Positions 44,685 through 52,958 of a stretch of DNA of 54,717 bases are shown one piece after another. Source of the stretch: Pseudomonadales bacterium (GTDB lineage Bacteria; Pseudomonadota; Gammaproteobacteria; Pseudomonadales; DC-out160). Below the pieces are notes generated by a model. That model had not been told where the DNA came from. It did not search any database and worked only from the letters and a program-made list of their open reading frames with translations. Numbering within the stretch: the stretch's first letter is position 1; the number at the start of each line of letters is the position of its first letter. A program made the position numbers and the translations under genes. The stretch covers positions 1-54,717 of the forward strand of contig JAHRWA010000069.1 in the NCBI GenBank assembly GCA_019090455.1, in the 5' to 3' direction.

Positions 44685-44845
44685 GATTATGTGCTCCCCA
44701 CTAGGGGATTTAAAAGGGAATACGGTGAAAAGCCGTAACTGTTCTCGCAACTGTAAGTATGGAGCGAGTTTCCAATTAGCCACTGCTATCTCAGCGGGAA
44801 GGCGGAAACGAGCGATGATATACAAGTCAGGAGACCTGCCATAGT
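44685..44845 (+). ncRNA. Cobalamin riboswitch upstream of btuB
   Basis: Conserved blocks of the B12 aptamer occur in order: TTAAAAGGGAA, then ACGGTGAAAAGCCGTAACTG, then GCCACTG with AGCGGGAAGGCG, and AAGTCAGGAGACCTGCC near 44824-44840. It should bind adenosylcobalamin and shut down the transport operon when B12 is plentiful. The terminator-like stem at 44905-44932 downstream suggests control at transcription elongation. Confidence 0.92.
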
Positions 44846-44849
44846 CAGT

Positions 44850-44932
44850 CGTTACTGTGCCACTGAGCGAGATTTCTGAGTGGGCGGATGCACCGTTGCA
44901 GTAACGTAAACAACCCTGTTTATGTTTTTTTT
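44850..44932 (+). terminator. Expression platform and terminator of the btu riboswitch
   Basis: A long stem CGTTACTG (44850-44857) with CAGTAACG (44899-44906) encloses CCACT/AGTGG. A short stem CGTAAACA (44905-44912) with TGTTTATG (44917-44924) follows at once and is trailed by eight Ts (44925-44932). The two stems share CG at 44905-44906, so they exclude each other in part, as expected of an antiterminator/terminator switch. Confidence 0.7.
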
Positions 44933-45229
44933 GCTGTAACGAGAGGCTATCGCACACGAATCCATATTGAATATTCAGTTAGAAATACCCCTACTCTACT
45001 CTTGCGTCGATAAGTTTTAACTTGGCAAATTCTGTCGGTTTAACTTTGTGTCGTTTTGACTTGGCGCTATTTGAAATTGTGCCATCTAAAAATAGGTTCA
45101 CTCGAACGTGCGCTATTTTAAGCTAGTGTCGGCGAGTGTCATTAGAGTCGACAGAGTTGGCCATTTTCTAAATTGAAACAATGTCGTATTTGGTGCTTCC
45201 TCCTACAGCTCAACGTAGGAATTTCTGTC
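44933..45229 (+). other. Leader between riboswitch terminator and btuB
   Basis: This 297-bp stretch has no convincing gene. Three related phrases, GTTTTAACTTGGC (from about 45014), GTTTAACTTTGTG (from about 45039) and GTTTTGACTTGGC (from about 45053), occur in tandem. They could be protein-binding sites or remnants of a duplication. A TAGGA ribosome site sits at 45216-45220. Confidence 0.45.
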
Positions 45230-47227
45230 ATGAAAAAAGTCTTAGCTTTATCCCTCGCAAGCCTCAGTACCCTTTCTATCGCCGATGACATCGTCATCAA
45301 TGCCACAAAAATCAATAAGCAAGCCTCAACCATTACCCAATCTGTTTCCGTTATTACGGAAGATGAAATCGAAGAACAAGGCTTCACCAACGTCACTGAA
45401 ATCTTGCGTCAACACTCGGGTATCGAGTTTAAAAAAGTGAACGGCCCCGGTCATTATGCTTACATCAAGATGAGAGGGTTCAGTACGGGGCATATCCTAC
45501 TAGTAATCGACGGCATGACTGTCACCAACAACGGAGCGCCCGATGGTATTGGAGCCATCATTAATCAAATGGCGCCAGAGAGCATTGAACGAATTGAAAT
45601 ATTGCGTGGTCCACAAGCCACTCTTTATGGGGCCAATAGCACCGCTGGTGTTATCTCCATCACAACCAAAAGTGGTGCCAGTGCAGAACCTGAGTTGAAT
45701 GTCGGAATAGAAGCCGGTTCACTCGACTGGAAAAAATCATCTGTTTCATTACGTAACAGCCACGATGCGGCTAACGGAAAATTTCACTATTCTGTCAATG
45801 CTTCCAAAACGGATAGTGATGGCATTATTGAGGACGAATTTTTTAAAGATACTAGCTCTCAACTCAAGGCAGGATATACCGACAAGCAGATCGATGTGGG
45901 TATCAGCTATTGGAAAACGGACAACCGGTTCGGCTATGCAGAATTAATTGAACCCTATGATGAACGGACTCGCCAAAATATTTACGGCTTTCAACTGCCT
46001 GACCCCAATCAATTTTCAGCCACTGAAAGCGAAACCGCAAGCGCTTTCATAACACAGTCGATAAACGACTCTATTAGCCATAAACTTCAATTTAGCCAAA
46101 CGGAGAGTGAACGCTACAATGAAGATTTCTCGGACGGAATCCTCGGGCTGATCTTTTCACCTGAAGACGGTTTTTACCAAGGAGGTACGGTTTACAATGC
46201 TGGTGTAGCAGTCGAGGTTAGGGATAGAGCACCAGCCAGCGCTTCTTCCGGTTTAGCCAGTGCCTCCACCTTCACAGAAGAAAGTCGACAGATTGGTTAC
46301 AACCTAATATACAAAAAGGATGCTCTTAATGCTGTCACCGGTGTCGAAGATCACCGTTCAGAGGCAAAAAATAGCGCATTGTATTTAGCTGAGCCAACCG
46401 AAGCTGACCTCGATTATCGATCCGTATTTATCAACGGGGAATACTCGCTAAATACGACAGGAATCACATTGGCTGCTGGCCTCCGTCGCGATAATTATGA
46501 CAGCTGGGACAACAAATCGATTGGCAGTATTGGAATCAATATCAGTCTTAACGATTTGTCATTGTTTGCCAACTACGGAACCAGCTACAAAGTGCCGAAA
46601 CTGCGCGAAGCAAAAGGGACTTATGGTAGTGATACATTACTACCGGAATCCGGCAAGACGGGTGAAGTGGGAGTTCGTCAACAAGCCATGCAAGGTCGAT
46701 TGGCATGGGATGCAACGCTTTGGCACACTGAGTTAGATGAAGTCATTTTTTTCGATAGTTCCATTGAAAATTCTAATGCTAGAAATGGTTTCGGTCAGTA
46801 TAACAACGGCTCTAAGCAGCTAACCAAAGGAGTTGAGTTAAGTCTCGCATTCAGTTTTACACCGGACCTTGCGCTTCAGACAAATTACACCTACACCGAC
46901 TCACACCAAAAAGCACAGGGCTCAAGCATTTGGCAACGAACCGTACAGATTGCGAGAAACAACGGAAATGTCGGGCTATTTTATACCGATGAGAAGCTAA
47001 CCGCTGGAATGAATGCGTATTATAGTGGCCCACGTCTACGCTGGAACGGGGATGTGGAAATGAAAAGTTATCTACGCTTCGATGTCTCTGCTAAATATCG
47101 TTTTAGCGACCAGCTGAATGTCTTTACACGTATCGAGAATTTATTGGGTACAGAAATCGAAGAAGGTTTAGGTTATGAACCTCTTGGCGTCTATGCCATC
47201 GTCGGATTGGATGTCTACTTTTTCTGA
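45230..47227 (+). CDS. btuB: TonB-dependent vitamin B12 receptor (BtuB-like)
   Basis: This 665-residue protein has a signal peptide (1-18) and, at the mature N-terminus, a TonB box DIVINAT (20-26). Next come the plug domain (SVSVITEDEIEEQGF, VLLVIDGM-type LLVIDGMTV, ERIEILRGPQATLYG and NSTAGVISITTKSG) and a 22-strand barrel ending in LDVYFF with terminal aromatic residues. It imports cobalamin across the outer membrane. ATG at 45230 is preferred because the signal peptide and TAGGA fit; a TTG at 45173 would add 19 residues. The riboswitch and the btuFCD genes make B12 the likely ligand. Confidence 0.92.
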   Translation: MKKVLALSLASLSTLSIADDIVINATKINKQASTITQSVSVITEDEIEEQGFTNVTEILRQHSGIEFKKVNGPGHYAYIKMRGFSTGHILLVIDGMTVTNNGAPDGIGAIINQMAPESIERIEILRGPQATLYGANSTAGVISITTKSGASAEPELNVGIEAGSLDWKKSSVSLRNSHDAANGKFHYSVNASKTDSDGIIEDEFFKDTSSQLKAGYTDKQIDVGISYWKTDNRFGYAELIEPYDERTRQNIYGFQLPDPNQFSATESETASAFITQSINDSISHKLQFSQTESERYNEDFSDGILGLIFSPEDGFYQGGTVYNAGVAVEVRDRAPASASSGLASASTFTEESRQIGYNLIYKKDALNAVTGVEDHRSEAKNSALYLAEPTEADLDYRSVFINGEYSLNTTGITLAAGLRRDNYDSWDNKSIGSIGINISLNDLSLFANYGTSYKVPKLREAKGTYGSDTLLPESGKTGEVGVRQQAMQGRLAWDATLWHTELDEVIFFDSSIENSNARNGFGQYNNGSKQLTKGVELSLAFSFTPDLALQTNYTYTDSHQKAQGSSIWQRTVQIARNNGNVGLFYTDEKLTAGMNAYYSGPRLRWNGDVEMKSYLRFDVSAKYRFSDQLNVFTRIENLLGTEIEEGLGYEPLGVYAIVGLDVYFF

Positions 47228-48354
47228 TGAAGGTATGGATCTCTCCACCGTCGATAGCGCGACAATTAATCTTAACAAGCACACTCGTTGTCACCATTGC
47301 AACGAGTGCACTTTGTTTTTGGCATTTCACCCCTCGTGAGAAGCTAATTATTGGTGGTGCATTAACGGGAAGCAAGGTCATCGGGGAGCAATTTCCTAAA
47401 ACGATCATCGATCCCATTGGTCAAGATTATCCATTAGCCGCGCCGGCAAAACGTATTGTTTCTGCCATTCTTGCCGGCGATGAAATGCTACAACAACTGA
47501 AGGCTCAAGATCATGTCATTAGTGTTACCCATCTAGCGGATGACGCAATCTTTTCTAATGTCGTAGGGGATTACCCCAAATCAATTCATCGCAATCATGC
47601 AGAAATTGAAGAAATCCTCTCAATGACGCCCGACTTAGTCATCGTTGCCCCCTACACCAATGCCATTACCGTTCGATTGTTGCTAGCTAACCAAATTCCC
47701 GTGATGCGGTTCCCTCAATACAATAGCTTTGAGGACATAGCCGACAATATCGCTCTCCTGGCAGAGGTTCTGGATAAAAAAGAGCAAGCTCAAATCGTGG
47801 TTAAGCAAATGTGGCAGCGCATTCGACTTATCGAATGTCTAGTAAATAGCGAGCCCAAACCCAGAGTGCTTTACCTGACGCTGAATGGCGCGACCACGGG
47901 CACAGGAACCTTAACGGATGAGATGATACGTTACGCCGGAGGCATTAACGTAATAAGTGAAACCGGCATCACAGGGATGACTCGACTCACACATGAATAT
48001 GCCGTCAGTCTGCGTCCTGATGTTTTATTCTTAACAGACTGGTTTGCCAAAACGAAATGGGAAGCGCTACGAAAATTGAATGAGAATCCTTTGTGGCAAG
48101 ACGTTCCTGCGGTTATCAATAAACGAATCTTTATTATTAGCGCAAGGATATCAGGTACCGTCACACCCCATCGCGTAAAAGGTATTGAGGCATTAGCAGC
48201 TGAACTTCATCCCAGCTTGTATTCATCACAAAACAAAAATTGCTGTGCCTTCTCAGGTATGAAAAGTTCAATTAATAAAAATACCTGTAATAAAAACCCA
48301 AATAACAAGACTACCCTCCTACCGAATGCAATGAACCAAGGAGAAACATCATGA
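47227..48354 (+). CDS. btuF: Cobalamin ABC transporter substrate-binding protein (BtuF-like)
   Basis: This 375-residue protein has an N-terminal membrane segment (about 12-35) and a BtuF/FepB two-lobed fold: AKRIVSAILAGDEMLQQL, then PDLVIVAPYTN, VRVLYLTLNG-like strands (PRVLYLTLNG) and EYAVSLRPDVLFLTDW. It should catch B12 in the periplasm and hand it to BtuC. Its ATG overlaps the btuB stop by one base (TGATG). A tail of about 35 residues rich in Asn, Lys and Cys after residue 335 is unusual for the family and may be disordered. Confidence 0.88.
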   Translation: MKVWISPPSIARQLILTSTLVVTIATSALCFWHFTPREKLIIGGALTGSKVIGEQFPKTIIDPIGQDYPLAAPAKRIVSAILAGDEMLQQLKAQDHVISVTHLADDAIFSNVVGDYPKSIHRNHAEIEEILSMTPDLVIVAPYTNAITVRLLLANQIPVMRFPQYNSFEDIADNIALLAEVLDKKEQAQIVVKQMWQRIRLIECLVNSEPKPRVLYLTLNGATTGTGTLTDEMIRYAGGINVISETGITGMTRLTHEYAVSLRPDVLFLTDWFAKTKWEALRKLNENPLWQDVPAVINKRIFIISARISGTVTPHRVKGIEALAAELHPSLYSSQNKNCCAFSGMKSSINKNTCNKNPNNKTTLLPNAMNQGETS

Positions 48355-49403
48355 GCCAAAAGAGAATTCATCCTCAATACTACACCCTCTTCTTAGCACT
48401 GCTATTGTTAGTTTCAGTGGTCATTTCAGTCAGTACGGGGCCTGCGCAAATATCTCCACTGGCAGTATGCCAAGCATTACTATCTAGCATTCATTCTTAC
48501 TTTTCAGACCTGTTAATGCCGGGTCAAGTCCTTTGGCAACAAAGTGTCGTCAGCAATGTTCGTTTACCTCGAGTACTGACAGGGGCATTTGTTGGGGCAT
48601 CTTATGCGCTGTGTGGTGTCGTATTACAAGGTCTGTTTCGTAACCCGTTGGCATCGCCCTCGGTATTGGGAGTCTCTTCCGGTGCCTCTCTTGGAGCCGT
48701 GGTCGCTATCTTTTTTGGGTTTGTTGCCATTTCTACTTGGGTATTACCCCTTTTTGCGTTTATCGGTGCCTCCATAACGATGTTTGTGGTGTACAGCATC
48801 GCCACCTACCGTGGACATACACCGATAGCCACATTACTGCTAGCCGGCGTGGCTATTTCTGCTTTTAATGTAGCTATGTATTCCTTTATTCTTTCTCTTG
48901 CATTGCAGCATTGGGAGGTGGGCAAGTCGATAGTCTATTGGTCCATGGGAGGGCTTGACGGTCGTACATGGGATCACGTTTTATTAATACTGCCGGCATT
49001 TGTGGTGTGCTTCATTTTTATTTGTGCTTTTCAACGAGATCTGGATGCATTATTAATGGGCGAGATTCATGCCTCTTCGGTTGGTGTTGATGTTGCCAAA
49101 ATTCGTCTCATTCTGCTGACCTTAACTTCTGTCTTAATCGCAATGGCAGTGGCGGTGGCTGGAGGTATTACTTTTGTTGGTTTAGTGGTCCCTCACATTG
49201 TGCGATTGATCATTGGACCGCATCATCGTTTTGTTATTCCTTTATCCGCATTGCTCGGTGCCTTAGTGATAGTGCTATCTGACTTAATGCTTCGCAGTTT
49301 CTTTTATGAAACTAAAATACCACTGGGTGTGATTACCGCTTCTATGGGTGCGCCTTTCTTCTTATTCTTGTTGTTAAAACAACGCAAGCTGATGCAGGTA
49401 TAA
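48351..49403 (+). CDS. btuC: Cobalamin ABC transporter permease (BtuC/FecCD family)
   Basis: This 350-residue protein of about ten helices has family segments RLPRVLTGAFVGASYALCG, LFRNPLASPSVLGVSSGASL, GGITFVGLVVPHIVRL and LLSALLGA-type SALLGALVIVLSDLMLR. It forms the inner-membrane channel for B12 with BtuD. It overlaps btuF by four bases (ATGA), so translation is coupled. Iron-siderophore permeases belong to the same family; the riboswitch decides for B12. Confidence 0.92.
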   Translation: MSQKRIHPQYYTLFLALLLLVSVVISVSTGPAQISPLAVCQALLSSIHSYFSDLLMPGQVLWQQSVVSNVRLPRVLTGAFVGASYALCGVVLQGLFRNPLASPSVLGVSSGASLGAVVAIFFGFVAISTWVLPLFAFIGASITMFVVYSIATYRGHTPIATLLLAGVAISAFNVAMYSFILSLALQHWEVGKSIVYWSMGGLDGRTWDHVLLILPAFVVCFIFICAFQRDLDALLMGEIHASSVGVDVAKIRLILLTLTSVLIAMAVAVAGGITFVGLVVPHIVRLIIGPHHRFVIPLSALLGALVIVLSDLMLRSFFYETKIPLGVITASMGAPFFLFLLLKQRKLMQV

Positions 49404-49407
49404 TGTA

Positions 49408-50211
49408 ATGACGATGCTGGAGTTTAAAGATACCGGTTTCTGGTACGAAGAGGAGTTCGTTTTACAGAGTATCAATACTCAGTTTAATTCCGGTGAAATG
49501 GTGGGTTTAATTGGACCGAACGGAGCGGGAAAATCAACATTACTGAAATTGATCATGGGAGCCATCAAACCCAATGAGGGTTCGGTCCTCTTATATAACA
49601 AACCGGTATCGACATATAAAACCAGAGCGTTGGCACAACAGGTTTCTCTCGTCCCTCAAGACACCAATATCGGATACGCCTTTACTGTGGAGGAAATTGT
49701 CGCCATGGGTCGCAATCCGCATTTGGGTCGTTTTGAGGTGCCCTCTGATTGCGATCAAGATCTTATCGCACAAGCATTGAAACAAACGGGCTTACAAAAG
49801 TTGGCCGAGCGTCACGTGAACACCTTGTCAGGTGGTGAACGTCAACGCGTATTGGTAGCAAGAGCCATTGCACAACAAACTCATATCGTATTATTTGATG
49901 AAGCCACTGCGAATCTCGATATATGCCACCAACTGGATGTTTTAACGTTAGCGAAAACACTGGCCAATAACGGTAGATTGGTTATTTGTGCCATTCACGA
50001 TTTGAATATGGCCGCGCGCTTTTGCGATCGCTTAATCTTACTCGCGAATAAAACAATACAAGCCGATGGCATACCGAGCCATGTACTCACAACCCCGCTT
50101 TTGCGTAATCACTTTTCAATAGACGCTGAGATTCAGACACAGAAGTTTGGCATATCAGAGCGCGTACAGATAACACCGAAATCGCTACACCGCACCCCAA
50201 TCACCCCATAA
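49408..50211 (+). CDS. btuD: Cobalamin ABC transporter ATP-binding protein (BtuD-like)
   Basis: This 267-residue ATPase has Walker A GPNGAGKST (about 37-45), Q-loop LVPQDT, signature LSGGERQRV, Walker B IVLFDEATANLD and the H-loop AIHDLNMAARF, all intact. It powers B12 uptake through BtuC. It starts five bases after the btuC stop. The FecE/HmuV group is closely related, so the symbol rests on the operon. Confidence 0.92.
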   Translation: MTMLEFKDTGFWYEEEFVLQSINTQFNSGEMVGLIGPNGAGKSTLLKLIMGAIKPNEGSVLLYNKPVSTYKTRALAQQVSLVPQDTNIGYAFTVEEIVAMGRNPHLGRFEVPSDCDQDLIAQALKQTGLQKLAERHVNTLSGGERQRVLVARAIAQQTHIVLFDEATANLDICHQLDVLTLAKTLANNGRLVICAIHDLNMAARFCDRLILLANKTIQADGIPSHVLTTPLLRNHFSIDAEIQTQKFGISERVQITPKSLHRTPITP

Positions 50212-50264
50212 CACTGCTCTAGTAACACCGATAAACTAAACCTTAAACATCCAAGGAGGTAAAG

Positions 50265-50837
50265 ATGCCAGCAACCCAATCGACGATTGTTACCACTGAA
50301 GGCGAAGGAACAATGGAAATTTTCTCGCTACCCAGCGACACCGATTTCTTGCTAACGCTACTGACTGATATATTTGAAAACTACTGGGATAAAATCCACT
50401 TCGGACCGCACGTCCAAGGAGCCGTATGGGAAATCCGAGCACCCGCTAAACCGGAGCGTATCAACTTACTCGATGGCTACTTAACGGTTGATTTTGGTCA
50501 TTGGCATTTTCACTTGTGTATCGGCTTTAACAAAGGAACACATCGAAACCCAACTTCTGACACATTAGCTAAACATCGGTGTACTGCACGAGTCGAGTTA
50601 TACCGACGTCTGAGGGATGATGGCAAACCCAGTAGCTGGGGACTTCGTCTATTCAACGGTGCTGATGAACAGCAGATGACGGTGTTTTTACCAAACCCTT
50701 ATTTGACGATAGAGCAAAAAGTATTAAAGGAGCCTAACTTCGATCACCTTGAAATGTGGGATCACCTTCGCAGCACATACCTAGGCCTAGCCCCTGATCC
50801 ATTGGATAGACAACCCAGCAAACAGCTGTGTGGCTAA
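50265..50837 (+). CDS. Uncharacterised conserved-type protein of the B12 operon
   Basis: This 190-residue soluble protein has no signal peptide or membrane helix. A block DFGHWHFHLCIG (76-87) brings together three histidines and a cysteine that could bind metal or a corrin, and there are further phrases RVELYRRLRD, SWGLRLFNG and NFDHLEMWDHLRSTYLG. A very strong AAGGAGG precedes the ATG, 53 bp after btuD, so it is the last gene of the riboswitch-controlled operon. It may act in cobalamin or cobalt handling inside the cell. I recall relatives labelled as a domain of unknown function but cannot name the family with certainty. Confidence 0.85.
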   Translation: MPATQSTIVTTEGEGTMEIFSLPSDTDFLLTLLTDIFENYWDKIHFGPHVQGAVWEIRAPAKPERINLLDGYLTVDFGHWHFHLCIGFNKGTHRNPTSDTLAKHRCTARVELYRRLRDDGKPSSWGLRLFNGADEQQMTVFLPNPYLTIEQKVLKEPNFDHLEMWDHLRSTYLGLAPDPLDRQPSKQLCG

Positions 50838-50871
50838 TGGAAAAGTTTGTGACTGATGGAAAAAAGAAGCC

Positions 50872-51606
50872 CTATTCATTCAAAGTAAAAATAAAACTAA
50901 ACTCTTGCTTGCTAGAAACGGGCGCATTATTTCGAGTGGCAGGATGAAACTGCCCCTGCTTGGCAAAGCGAATCACCGATTGATCCAATAAATAATAGCC
51001 ACTGGAATACAGTACTTTAACGTCTTCTGTTTTTCCAAATTCGTTAATCGTCAGTGCCACCACCACACGACCTTCTTGCTGGCGGCGAATGGCACTCCTC
51101 GGATATTTTGGGTGGCTACCTGACACCGATACTGCCTGCTGACTACCCTCAGATTTTTGGTTTTGTTGTGCAGAAGCATCACTGTCGTTAACGGAATCTT
51201 CAACGGTATTGCTGACAGTCTCGCTATCTATTGATGCTGTGGAGGTGCCTTCCGCCTCTAGATTATCAATTACAGATTCTTCCGTTATTGGCCTCGTAGA
51301 ATTTTTTAATGAGGAAGCATCTAGTGGTAATGGTATGTTGTTCTGAATCTTGTTAGCACTTTCTTTAAAAGTCTTTCGATGAATAATCGAAGGGGGATCG
51401 GATCTTTTCGGGGGAATAGTGACTGTAGGCGCAGAAGTAGCACCGGACCAAACAATAGAAATGGCGGTTGGATTTTTAATAATATCAATTGTTGCATTCG
51501 TGCGCTGGTCTAACCACCCTATTGAAAAAACCAAGTGAAGGATAATGGCAATAGTCAGGTAACAAACCCATTGGATAGCATTCCTTGTGGATTGAGTAGA
51601 AGGCAT
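50872..51606 (-). CDS. tonB: TonB protein, energy transducer
   Basis: About 244 residues from the ATG at 51606 (a start at 51666 would overlap exbD by 50 bases). An N-terminal membrane helix (about 12-30) is followed by a long spacer and the TonB C-terminal domain (about 165-244) with HPKYPRSAIRRQQEGRVVV and GKTEDVKVLYSSGYYLLD, including the Y-P of TonB. The spacer is rich in Ser, Asp, Asn and Glu rather than the Pro-Lys/Pro-Glu of enteric TonB. It passes energy from ExbB-ExbD to the outer-membrane receptor, here surely the B12 receptor gene that faces it. Confidence 0.9.
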   Translation of the reverse strand: MPSTQSTRNAIQWVCYLTIAIILHLVFSIGWLDQRTNATIDIIKNPTAISIVWSGATSAPTVTIPPKRSDPPSIIHRKTFKESANKIQNNIPLPLDASSLKNSTRPITEESVIDNLEAEGTSTASIDSETVSNTVEDSVNDSDASAQQNQKSEGSQQAVSVSGSHPKYPRSAIRRQQEGRVVVALTINEFGKTEDVKVLYSSGYYLLDQSVIRFAKQGQFHPATRNNAPVSSKQEFSFIFTLNE

Positions 51607-51616
51607 GTAGATAACA

Positions 51617-52042
51617 TTATTGCGCGCGATCAACGGGGCGCTCTCTTTTGTTGGCCGCAAATGCAATATTAGAAAAACCCGCTTGGGTCAGTTTTTCTAA
51701 TATCTGCAAGGCAATGCCTAACTCAGCTTGATTATCCCCTTGAATAATAATGGGACGTTCGACATTATCCGGGATTCGTTTAATGTGCGAGATTAATTGA
51801 TCCAACTCAATCTGTAGCCCCTCGACGCTTATGAGACCGACATCGGATATTGTAATTTGTAGACCCGCCTGACTGACGATCTCAGGATCTGATACTTCCG
51901 GCAGTGCAACGGGAAGCCCTCGCTGCACCGTCATGTTAATAAACATCACAATGAAAAAGACTAAGAGTAAAAAAACCACATCAATGAGTGGTAGTATTTC
52001 TACACGTGCAATTTGCAAATTAACACTCTCATCTAGCTGCAT
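51617..52042 (-). CDS. exbD: ExbD biopolymer transport protein
   Basis: This 141-residue protein has one N-terminal helix with the proton-carrying aspartate in VEILPLIDVVFLLLVFF (about 14-30) and a periplasmic domain with VTIQGDNQAELG-like strands. It works with ExbB as the proton-driven motor for TonB. Its start overlaps the exbB stop by 14 bases, so the operon is tightly coupled. Confidence 0.92.
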   Translation of the reverse strand: MQLDESVNLQIARVEILPLIDVVFLLLVFFIVMFINMTVQRGLPVALPEVSDPEIVSQAGLQITISDVGLISVEGLQIELDQLISHIKRIPDNVERPIIIQGDNQAELGIALQILEKLTQAGFSNIAFAANKRERPVDRAQ

Positions 52043-52712
52043 GAGAGATCACCTTTAATTGCACTGGGTTTTCAGATAAGTCTGTGCGACCAAATAACAG
52101 GGCTTCCACTTCTGTCCCTACGGTTTCAAGGCGTAAAGTTTGCAGTTGGATCAGATGTCGAAAACGATTAAAAGGCAATAGCGCCAGCATCGCCACTGAT
52201 AACCCAGCCGCTGTGGAAACCAACGCTTGTGCAATCCCACCTATGATAACTTTAGGCTCAGGTACACCCTCACCTCCCAACACTTGGAACGACTCAATGA
52301 TTCCCAGCACCGTACCCAAAATTCCTAGCATCGGCGCTAACGTGATAATGGTATCCAATATAGGCTGTCCACGTTGCATTCGATGTAATTGATGTTTAGC
52401 CGCATTCTCTAGCAACTCGCTGGTCGTGTTGGGAGCAGCAGAAAATGCCTGTTTCAACATGAGTAACGCGGGGTCTTTAGACTGGGAAGTAATGGCTGTC
52501 GTACCCATATTGGGTAAGCGAGCTAGGTATTGCTTGATAGCCGTATCATTGATGTAAAACTGTAATCGCCACCAAAAGAGTAATCTTTCTAACGTGATCG
52601 TCGTTAACAACAGTGAACAGATAAGTAACGGCCACATGAGCGGTCCGCCCTGAACAAACCATTCTGGCATGGGAAACATAGTCACATCCATCCTCGTGGG
52701 TGAACTAATCAT
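52029..52712 (-). CDS. exbB: ExbB (MotA/TolQ/ExbB family)
   Basis: This 227-residue protein has three helices with the family's LAPMLGILGTVLGIIESF and GGIAQALVSTAAGLSVAMLAL segments. It forms the pentameric channel around ExbD. The start is uncertain: ATG codons at 52712, 52691 and 52679 are possible, the first being closest to the riboswitch end. It is the first gene of the exbB-exbD-tonB operon under the second cobalamin riboswitch, so the energy supply is tied to B12 need. Confidence 0.92.
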   Translation of the reverse strand: MISSPTRMDVTMFPMPEWFVQGGPLMWPLLICSLLLTTITLERLLFWWRLQFYINDTAIKQYLARLPNMGTTAITSQSKDPALLMLKQAFSAAPNTTSELLENAAKHQLHRMQRGQPILDTIITLAPMLGILGTVLGIIESFQVLGGEGVPEPKVIIGGIAQALVSTAAGLSVAMLALLPFNRFRHLIQLQTLRLETVGTEVEALLFGRTDLSENPVQLKVISHAAR

Positions 52713-52721
52713 GCTGCTCTG

Positions 52722-52815
52722 AAGACCTGACTGACAACAAACGTTGATTACAGTGGCGGGACCGTGCCGGATTTACACCGGGCTTCCAGCAGAGGCAGTA
52801 TGAATTGATTGTGTG
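52722..52815 (-). ncRNA. Cobalamin riboswitch upstream of exbB-exbD-tonB
   Basis: Reading leftward, the blocks TGCCTCTGCTGGAAGCCCGG, then TGTAAATCCGGCACGG, CCCGCCACTGTAA and GTCAGTCAGGTC lie in the order of the B12 aptamer (52800 down to 52724). The aptamer is compact, with a short stretch between the CCACTGTAA block and the CAGTCAGG block. It ends only about a dozen bases before the exbB start region, so control of translation initiation is likely rather than a terminator. A -10-like TATTTT lies upstream near 52825. Confidence 0.85.
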
Positions 52816-52958
52816 GTTAAAATAACAGTGCGTAATTTACAGTAAAACGGGATGCTATGGTTGTCTTTTTTACGAAAGATTCAGTAATCACTCATCAATG
52901 AAGACTAGTCAATCGATTATAAATATTAAACAATCAGAAAGAGCCTGATCGGATAAAT

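Noticed and set aside
44556..44957. 133-residue leftward frame over the btu riboswitch
   Set aside because: It runs antisense to the aptamer and terminator, and its content follows from the structured RNA region.
51607..51666. Longer TonB start at 51666
   Set aside because: It would overlap exbD by 50 bases and push the membrane helix away from the N-terminus; the ATG at 51606 gives a normal layout.
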